Positions 23,183 through 26,255 of a DNA stretch of 26,255 nt are shown in pieces. Under the pieces are notes generated by a model that was given only the letters and a program-made list of their open reading frames with translations, was not told the origin of the DNA and searched no databases. The position numbers and the translations under genes are program-made. The stretch is taken from positions 1 through 26,255 of IMG/VR virus record IMGVR_UViG_3300034109_000132. One strand, given 5' to 3'. This DNA comes from a virus. Position 1 is the stretch's first letter; every line of letters starts with the position of its first letter.

Positions 23183-23348
23183 ATTTTGTTGCGATAAACT
23201 ATCTGGTCACAAGAGTCTTGGTATAAACCTTGATCATGATGAATTTGCCATTGGTGTAAATCTTATATTTTGGTTTGTTGGGATTGCAAAAGTCTATCCG
23301 CCATATCAAGCTTTAGTTAAAACAGAAGATCTTAGAAAGGATATGTAA
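23172..23348 (+). CDS. Small conserved-looking protein (58 aa)
   Basis: A 58-residue protein from ATG 23172, with AAAGGAAG just upstream, overlapping the nuclease gene by 11 bases in another frame. It begins MKFKFCCDK with paired cysteines (C6, C7), continues with a beta-like segment (INLDHDEFAIGVNLIFWFVGIAKVYPPYQ) and a charged end. A moderately hydrophobic stretch at about 26-40 is too short and interrupted to call a membrane helix. Its stop overlaps the next ATG (TAATG). Unknown function. Confidence 0.5.
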   Translation: MKFKFCCDKLSGHKSLGINLDHDEFAIGVNLIFWFVGIAKVYPPYQALVKTEDLRKDM

Positions 23349-23665
23349 TGCCAGATATTATAATTAATAAAGAAGTTCTTGCTGAGCAAATGGGCGATAA
23401 AGCGGAGGAATTTATAGAATGTATAAGGATAGTTGAAGACATTATCCACAACCCAGACCATTATCTAGGCGGGCAGGCTGTTAAGTATGCTAATATATTA
23501 GCGGCGTACAGAACATTGATGATTATTAAATCACAAGCTTTTAAAAGAAAGTCTGCGGTTATGAATGATCAAGATAAGTTTGTTAATGATATATGGAAAA
23601 CCATGTATGAAGCATTAGGTGAAAACATAAATGCACTTAAACTCGCTGCGAAAGGCGGAATGTAA
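23348..23665 (+). CDS. Helical protein of unknown function (105 aa)
   Basis: A 105-residue, mostly helical protein without cysteines or catalytic motifs. Segments EEFIECIRIVEDIIHNPDHY, AVKYANILAAYRTLMIIKSQAFKRK and FVNDIWKTMYEALGENINALKLAAK suggest a three- or four-helix bundle. The length, helical character and place near recombination genes are loosely like those of recombination mediator proteins such as UvsY, but I see no clear sequence signature, so this is only a possibility. One-base overlaps on both sides (TAATG) tie it to the upstream small gene and to the Cas4-like nuclease. Confidence 0.5.
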   Translation: MPDIIINKEVLAEQMGDKAEEFIECIRIVEDIIHNPDHYLGGQAVKYANILAAYRTLMIIKSQAFKRKSAVMNDQDKFVNDIWKTMYEALGENINALKLAAKGGM

Positions 23666-24405
23666 TGAAATCACTAAAAGTATTGAGGAATCCAAAGCCA
23701 GTAGAAGTCGCAGTGGAAGTTCCAGAGGAGAGCTTTACTACCGCTCAGTTAGTAGATAGTTTAAATAAAGCTATTGACGAAAGTCTGACGGAAAGAAATA
23801 AGCCAGAATTTAAAAAAGTTAAGGGTTTTCACCCAAGCTATACCAACCAATGTTCACGCTATTGGTATTATATGTTTGATGGGGTTAGCGTAACTCCAGA
23901 CTTTAGAGCGCAAACGCTTAGAATCTTTGATAATGGTCATGCTGTTCATGACAGGCTATACGGATATTTTAGAGAGATGGGCATACTGGTAGCCGAAGAA
24001 ATTCCTGTTACTTATTCATCGCCCCCGATTGAAGGAACGGCAGATGGAATTATTAACTGGCATGGGGAGAAGTTGATTGAATTAAAGTCAATCAGCTCAG
24101 AAGGTTTCCATTATAGAAAACTGCACAACAAGCCAAAGGATGAGCATTACAGACAAGCGCAGATTTATATGGAGTGCTTGAATTTAGATGGCGGTTTTGT
24201 TATTTATGAATGCAAGAATAATCAAGAAATTCTTCCTATTTATATTGAAAAAGACCAGGCTTTCATAGACAAGCTCTTTAAGAAATACAGAGATATTTAT
24301 GGGAATTACACTAGCGGTAATATCCCCGACAGACCGTACAAGAGAACATCTAAGCATTGTTCAGATTGTAATGTGGCTGCTTTATGCTGGGGAGACAGTG
24401 ATTAA
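23665..24405 (+). CDS. Cas4/RecB-like PD-(D/E)XK exonuclease with Fe-S cysteines
   Basis: A 246-residue nuclease. The RecB-type core is visible in order: a helix with FDNGHAVHDRLYGYF (H95), IEGTADGIINWHGEKLIELKSIS with D127 and E139-x-K141, and YRQAQIYM with Q164/Q166, the QxxxY-type motif region. One cysteine before the core (C63, in TNQCSRYW) and three at the C-terminus (C232, C235, C241 in CSDCNVAALC) form the 1+3 cysteine pattern that holds a [4Fe-4S] cluster in Cas4 and AddB-type nucleases. Phage Cas4-like enzymes act in DNA end processing and recombination; there are no other cas genes or repeats here, so a CRISPR role is not implied. It is probably a 5' or bidirectional end resector working with the recombinase. 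The next gene starts inside its last codons. Confidence 0.82.
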   Translation: MKSLKVLRNPKPVEVAVEVPEESFTTAQLVDSLNKAIDESLTERNKPEFKKVKGFHPSYTNQCSRYWYYMFDGVSVTPDFRAQTLRIFDNGHAVHDRLYGYFREMGILVAEEIPVTYSSPPIEGTADGIINWHGEKLIELKSISSEGFHYRKLHNKPKDEHYRQAQIYMECLNLDGGFVIYECKNNQEILPIYIEKDQAFIDKLFKKYRDIYGNYTSGNIPDRPYKRTSKHCSDCNVAALCWGDSD

Positions 24406-24706
24406 TGATGACGAAAGGACATGTAAAAATTTAGATTGCAGTAGACCGTTTAAGGCTAAATCTTATAATAGTATTTATTGTTCAGCAGAATGTAGAAGAA
24501 TTGTTACAAATGCAAAGCTATTAAGTAATTATTATGAAAAAAAAGCTAATATAAATAAAAAAAGAATTTGTAAAACAAAAAGTTGTGAAACTATATTGTC
24601 ACGGTATAATAAAGAAAATATCTGTGAAAAATGTAAAAGAGAAAGATATGTTCAAAGGCTGGTCGGTTGGGGTTGGGAAGAAGGCTCCGTCAGGGATAGT
24701 CTGTAA
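24398..24706 (+). CDS. Double zinc-finger protein
   Basis: A 102-residue basic protein with two cysteine quartets: C9-x4-C14 with C28-x3-C32, and C58-x4-C63 with C76-x2-C79. Each could form a treble-clef or ribbon-type zinc site; the first (CKNLDCSRPFKAKS..IYCSAECRR) resembles the small zinc fingers of restriction and phage DNA-binding proteins. Lys/Arg content is very high. The frame extends upstream to 24299 inside the nuclease gene; GTG 24398 was chosen because it gives an 8-base overlap and follows GGGGAG, though the spacing is short and ATG 24371 is possible. The stop overlaps the RuvC-like ATG. A role in nucleic acid binding is inferred. Confidence 0.55.
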   Translation: MINDDERTCKNLDCSRPFKAKSYNSIYCSAECRRIVTNAKLLSNYYEKKANINKKRICKTKSCETILSRYNKENICEKCKRERYVQRLVGWGWEEGSVRDSL

Positions 24707-25269
24707 TGAATCTTAAGAACATAGTTAATTCTCATGATAAAAGAATTTTATCAATAGATCCATCATCTCATTCTTTAGGTTGGGCTGTTATTGATTTTAA
24801 CAACGGTCTAAAGCTTGTTGATTGCGGTAAAATCAAATTTACAAAAACAAATGATATTTCTATAAAATTTAATGAAATTAATGCTGGTTTAAAGGAAATT
24901 TGTAAGAAGCATAATCCTAGCGTAACTATTATTGAGCAATCAGTTTATATACAAAATTTTCAAACAAGCAGGGTTATATCTTATATAATTGGCTACACCT
25001 GGGGAATTGTTCAGGGTTATTGTTTTAAAGTTATGGACATTAACCCGATTCTTTGGAAGCGAGGAATCGGGTATAAAAATATATCTAAAACAGATAAAAT
25101 GGTTTTTGACACAGAGGCTAAGAAGAAGAAAGAAAGAAAAGATCGTGTCAGGGATATTATTACTGATTACTTCCAGATGGAAGAGGAAAATTTGAAAGAT
25201 GATGACATTGTTGACGCAATTGGCATTGGTCTTTGGTATTATTTAATGGTGGTATCTAATGGCTCTTGA
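24706..25269 (+). CDS. RuvC-like Holliday junction resolvase
   Basis: A 187-residue protein of RNase H fold. The first strand ILSIDPSSHSLGWAVI carries D18, the second acidic residue is E77 in VTIIEQ, and the C-terminal DDDIVDAIGIGLWYYL offers D165-D167 and D170, the spacing of the RuvC catalytic tetrad. VISYIIGYTWGIVQ and VMDINPILWKRGIG correspond to the dimer helix and the strand before the basic region; KKKKERKDRVRDII is the expected basic DNA-contact part. RuvC-like phage enzymes cut four-way junctions or branched DNA before packaging. Together with the Hjc-like and Cas4-like nucleases it forms the junction and end processing set of this phage. The stop overlaps the next gene by 11 bases. 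Confidence 0.82.
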   Translation: MNLKNIVNSHDKRILSIDPSSHSLGWAVIDFNNGLKLVDCGKIKFTKTNDISIKFNEINAGLKEICKKHNPSVTIIEQSVYIQNFQTSRVISYIIGYTWGIVQGYCFKVMDINPILWKRGIGYKNISKTDKMVFDTEAKKKKERKDRVRDIITDYFQMEEENLKDDDIVDAIGIGLWYYLMVVSNGS

Positions 25270-25552
25270 ACCTTATAAAGACAAAAGCTGGCTTTATGAG
25301 CACTATGTAAAGAAGCGGATGAACTTAACTGACATTGTGAAGTTATTAAAGCAAACTTACAATGTTGAAATCACTCCGCAAGGTCTTTATAACTGGTGTA
25401 ACAAGTACGATCTATTAAAATTCAGGGGCAAGGGAAGGAACTTGTCTGCTACTTCCAAGAAGCCAAAATCGCCAATGCAAAGGAAGGCTGAACAAATGAA
25501 GCGTGATAGGAGAAAATCAATGCAACAAAAAAAGAAGGGTATGGGTAGATAA
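25259..25552 (+). CDS. Small helix-turn-helix DNA-binding protein
   Basis: A 97-residue protein. Residues about 8-52 look like a homeodomain-like helix-turn-helix: WLYEHYVKKRMNLTDIVKLL, then EITPQGLYNWCNKYDL as the turn and recognition helix. This resembles the resolvase/transposase-type HTH also found in terminase small subunits and phage regulators. The C-terminal half (about 55-97) is highly basic and low-complexity, rich in Lys, Arg, Gln and Ser, and likely binds nucleic acid without fixed structure. It overlaps the resolvase gene by 11 bases and the next gene by one (TAATG). Regulator or DNA-architectural role inferred. Confidence 0.6.
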   Translation: MALEPYKDKSWLYEHYVKKRMNLTDIVKLLKQTYNVEITPQGLYNWCNKYDLLKFRGKGRNLSATSKKPKSPMQRKAEQMKRDRRKSMQQKKKGMGR

Positions 25553-26255
25553 TGCAAAGAAAAGTAGCGGCAGGAGATTTAGGGATTTTCGCAGAGCTTG
25601 ACATGGTTTATAACCAAGCAAGAATGATTGAGGCAAGCCAGAATAAAACAAAATACAAATGTCTTGGCTCTGGTAATTGCTGCTCAATTGGTTTAACAAT
25701 TCACATGACAGAGTGTGCCAATATTGCATTCAATATTACCCAGCAATTTTATTTGCATTTGGAAAACAAAGGTAAGGATTTTGCGGATGAATGGTTTAAT
25801 TCAGTAGTTAATTCTTTAAAGGAGGCGATGTATGATGAGACATGGCAGTTCGGTGGTGAAACTGAAAGGAAATGCGCTTTCTACAAAGACGGTTGCACTA
25901 TCTATGGGTTTAGACCTTTGGTGTGCAGAAGTTATGGGGCTTTTGTCGGTGTTGACGATGTTTGCCCTAGAGAAAGAAATGTTTATGGCATTGTAGAACA
26001 CTTTTCTGGGACACCAGTTGAGGGTATGGTCCAGCAATTCCAGAATTTGCTAAGTAGATATTCAAAAGACAAGGACTCAAATTATGATGTTGTTGTTTAT
26101 ATGCCGTTAGGTGTGCTGAGTTTCTTACTCACGCCAGAAGAATTAGAAGATCTGGCGGATAAAACAGATGACCGAATGTGGAGAGCTGTTGAAGGTTGGT
26201 TTAATTACCGAGTTGAATATACAAAAGTTCACGGATTACCCTTGCCTAAGCTAAG
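25552..26255 (+). CDS. YkgJ-like cysteine-cluster protein (3' end outside window)
   Basis: An open frame of 234 complete codons from ATG 25552 running off the end of the window, so the C-terminus is missing. KYKCLGSGNCCSIG (C37, C43, C44) and KCAFYKDGCTIYGFRPLVCRSYG (C108, C115, C125), with a further C138, match the YkgJ/UPF0153 family, annotated as a putative zinc- or iron-chelating domain. The RP-x-x-CR step after the third cysteine group is the family hallmark. The biochemical role is not established; relatives occur in many bacteria and some phages, and oxidative modification or metal handling has been suggested only by the cluster. It overlaps the preceding stop by one base and belongs to the same operon as the nucleases. 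Confidence 0.75.
   Translation, partial: MQRKVAAGDLGIFAELDMVYNQARMIEASQNKTKYKCLGSGNCCSIGLTIHMTECANIAFNITQQFYLHLENKGKDFADEWFNSVVNSLKEAMYDETWQFGGETERKCAFYKDGCTIYGFRPLVCRSYGAFVGVDDVCPRERNVYGIVEHFSGTPVEGMVQQFQNLLSRYSKDKDSNYDVVVYMPLGVLSFLLTPEELEDLADKTDDRMWRAVEGWFNYRVEYTKVHGLPLPKL

Noticed and set aside
24299-24397. Upstream extension of the double zinc-finger gene
   Set aside because: The extension overlaps conserved cysteine-motif coding sequence of the Cas4-like nuclease and adds no recognisable sequence; GTG 24398 matches the small overlaps seen elsewhere.
23665-24405. Cas4-like gene as a sign of a CRISPR system
   Set aside because: No cas1, cas2 or repeat array is nearby; Cas4-like nucleases are common stand-alone phage recombination enzymes.
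22553-24472. Further TATAAT sequences at about 22553, 23119, 24466 and 24604, and others in the tail genes
   Set aside because: They lie inside coding sequence in an AT-rich genome and not at a fixed short distance from a start codon, so they are expected by chance.
1-26255. tRNA genes, integrase and attachment sites
   Set aside because: No cloverleaf with a TTC-arm consensus in the few non-coding gaps, and no recombinase of integrase type was seen.

Overview
The window is a gene-dense stretch of a tailed double-stranded DNA phage genome. All genes read on the + strand, mostly with 1-60 base overlaps or gaps of a few bases, and no stretch over about 70 bases lacks a gene. The base composition is AT-rich by eye. 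The best host clue is a WhiB-like Fe-S protein (11681-11971), a family confined to Actinobacteria and their phages. Promoters placed so close to the start codon that transcripts would be leaderless, which is common in Actinobacteria, fit this. A low-GC actinobacterial host, such as a freshwater or marine planktonic lineage, is my inference.

Region 1 (1-9615) is the tail and adsorption module. In order it holds the C-terminal part of the tape measure protein, a short tail protein, a second tail protein made of a 20-residue repeat stalk plus a paralogue of the first, a 1343-residue tail hub protein with PA14-like and LamG-like carbohydrate-binding inserts, a tail fibre ending in a self-cleaving S74 chaperone, another probable virion protein under its own promoter, and an HNH endonuclease.

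Region 2 (9616-15177) starts with an AT-rich junction and a promoter. It holds a calcineurin-type phosphoesterase, a zinc-ribbon protein, a MerR-like regulator, the WhiB-like regulator, a DnaB-type helicase, a CHC2/TOPRIM primase and a probable single-strand DNA-binding protein. A textbook intrinsic terminator closes it.

Region 3 (15178-26255) has its own promoter. It begins with a HAD phosphatase and a full-length bacterial-type DNA polymerase III alpha subunit whose PHP domain keeps all nine metal ligands, so it may proofread itself. A small sugar-transfer set follows (GT2, TagD-like cytidylyltransferase, GT-B), interrupted by a RecA-like recombinase. After several small proteins come three nucleases of different families: an Hjc-like PD-(D/E)XK enzyme, a Cas4/RecB-like Fe-S nuclease and a RuvC-like resolvase. 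The window ends inside a YkgJ-type cysteine-cluster gene.

Together the genes give the phage most of its own replisome (helicase, primase, SSB, polymerase), recombination and junction resolution, host-type regulators and an adhesion apparatus. I did not see tRNAs, CRISPR arrays, insertion sequences, an integrase or lysis genes here. The most unusual items are the strictly periodic 20-residue repeat protein, the tightly spaced promoters, the enzyme-like domain inside the tape measure protein, and the sugar-nucleotide/glycosyltransferase set embedded in the replication operon.
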